Positions 5,978 to 6,145 of a stretch of 6,145 nt of DNA are shown here, piece after piece. Position 1 is the first letter of the stretch, and each line of letters opens with the position of its first letter. Source of the stretch: Nitrospirota bacterium (GTDB taxonomy: Bacteria; Nitrospirota; Nitrospiria; Nitrospirales; UBA8639); contig JAOUGQ010000187.1 of assembly GCA_029865515.1 (NCBI GenBank), positions 1 through 6,145 on the forward strand, in the 5' to 3' direction. The position numbers were made by a program, and so were the translations under genes. The notes beneath the pieces were generated by a model. It saw only the letters and a list, made by a program, of their open reading frames with translations. It was not told the DNA's origin and did not search any database.

Positions 5978-6145
5978 ATGACACCAGCCCAAACCACCGC
6001 ATCTGACGCTTCGACGCCTTCCTTAAACGTTATTTCAGAAGAGCCCCGTATCCCCCTTTCTTCCTTAACGATCCAACCCTTTCCCGGCTCAAAAAAAATA
6101 TATCGAGCCGGCTCGAGACCAGACGTCCAAGTACCTATGCGGGAA
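5978..6145 (+). CDS. thiC: Phosphomethylpyrimidine synthase, N-terminal part (cut by window end)
   Basis: ThiC is a radical-SAM [4Fe-4S] enzyme that rearranges aminoimidazole ribotide into hydroxymethylpyrimidine phosphate, the pyrimidine half of thiamin. Only the first 56 codons are present and the frame is open to the last base. After a polar, low-complexity start, residues 37-56 read FPGSKKIYRAGSRPDVQVPM, the conserved N-terminal ThiC-associated segment (family form: FPNSRKIY, GSRPDI, VPMRE). The catalytic barrel and the C-terminal CxxC cluster motif lie beyond the edge. The ATG has AGAGAGGG (5965-5972) 5 bases upstream. A TPP riboswitch and terminator in the leader fit thiC and independently support the identity. 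It is divergent from nadA. Confidence 0.93.
   Translation, partial: MTPAQTTASDASTPSLNVISEEPRIPLSSLTIQPFPGSKKIYRAGSRPDVQVPMRE

Overview
The window looks like housekeeping chromosome from a free-living Gram-negative-type bacterium of moderate GC content (roughly half, by eye). The protein style (an IleS with an E. coli-like N-terminus, a B. subtilis-type three-cysteine NadA, a DUF2141 secreted protein) and the lspA/nadA/thiC neighbourhood recall Nitrospirota, for example a lower-GC Nitrospira. That assignment is inference from memory and not shown by the sequence. No mobile element, CRISPR array, tRNA or rRNA was seen.

Layout. Four genes lie on the minus strand, read right to left: nadA (quinolinate synthase), ileS (isoleucyl-tRNA synthetase), lspA (signal peptidase II) and a secreted DUF2141 protein. 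ileS and lspA overlap by 4 bases (GTGA) and form a translationally coupled pair behind a near-consensus sigma-70 promoter at 4202-4230. nadA and the DUF2141 gene each have their own candidate -10 element. On the plus strand at the right edge, thiC (phosphomethylpyrimidine synthase) begins and is cut by the window end after 56 codons.

The 538-base divergent region between nadA and thiC (5440-5977) is the richest part. It holds an extended -10 promoter for nadA, a TTGACA promoter for thiC, several short dyads and repeats of AGTAAG/CTTACT, a textbook TPP riboswitch aptamer and an intrinsic terminator ahead of thiC. The 5' strand of the aptamer (5772-5788) is complementary over 17 base pairs to the upstream arm and loop of the terminator (5887-5904). 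This gives an explicit antiterminator/terminator switch and is the best structural observation in the window.

Functionally, nadA and thiC are both iron-sulfur enzymes that start cofactor branches (NAD and the thiamin pyrimidine). ileS and lspA serve translation and lipoprotein maturation. I found no evidence for a novel multi-gene system. The leftmost 194 bases hold no gene I can support.
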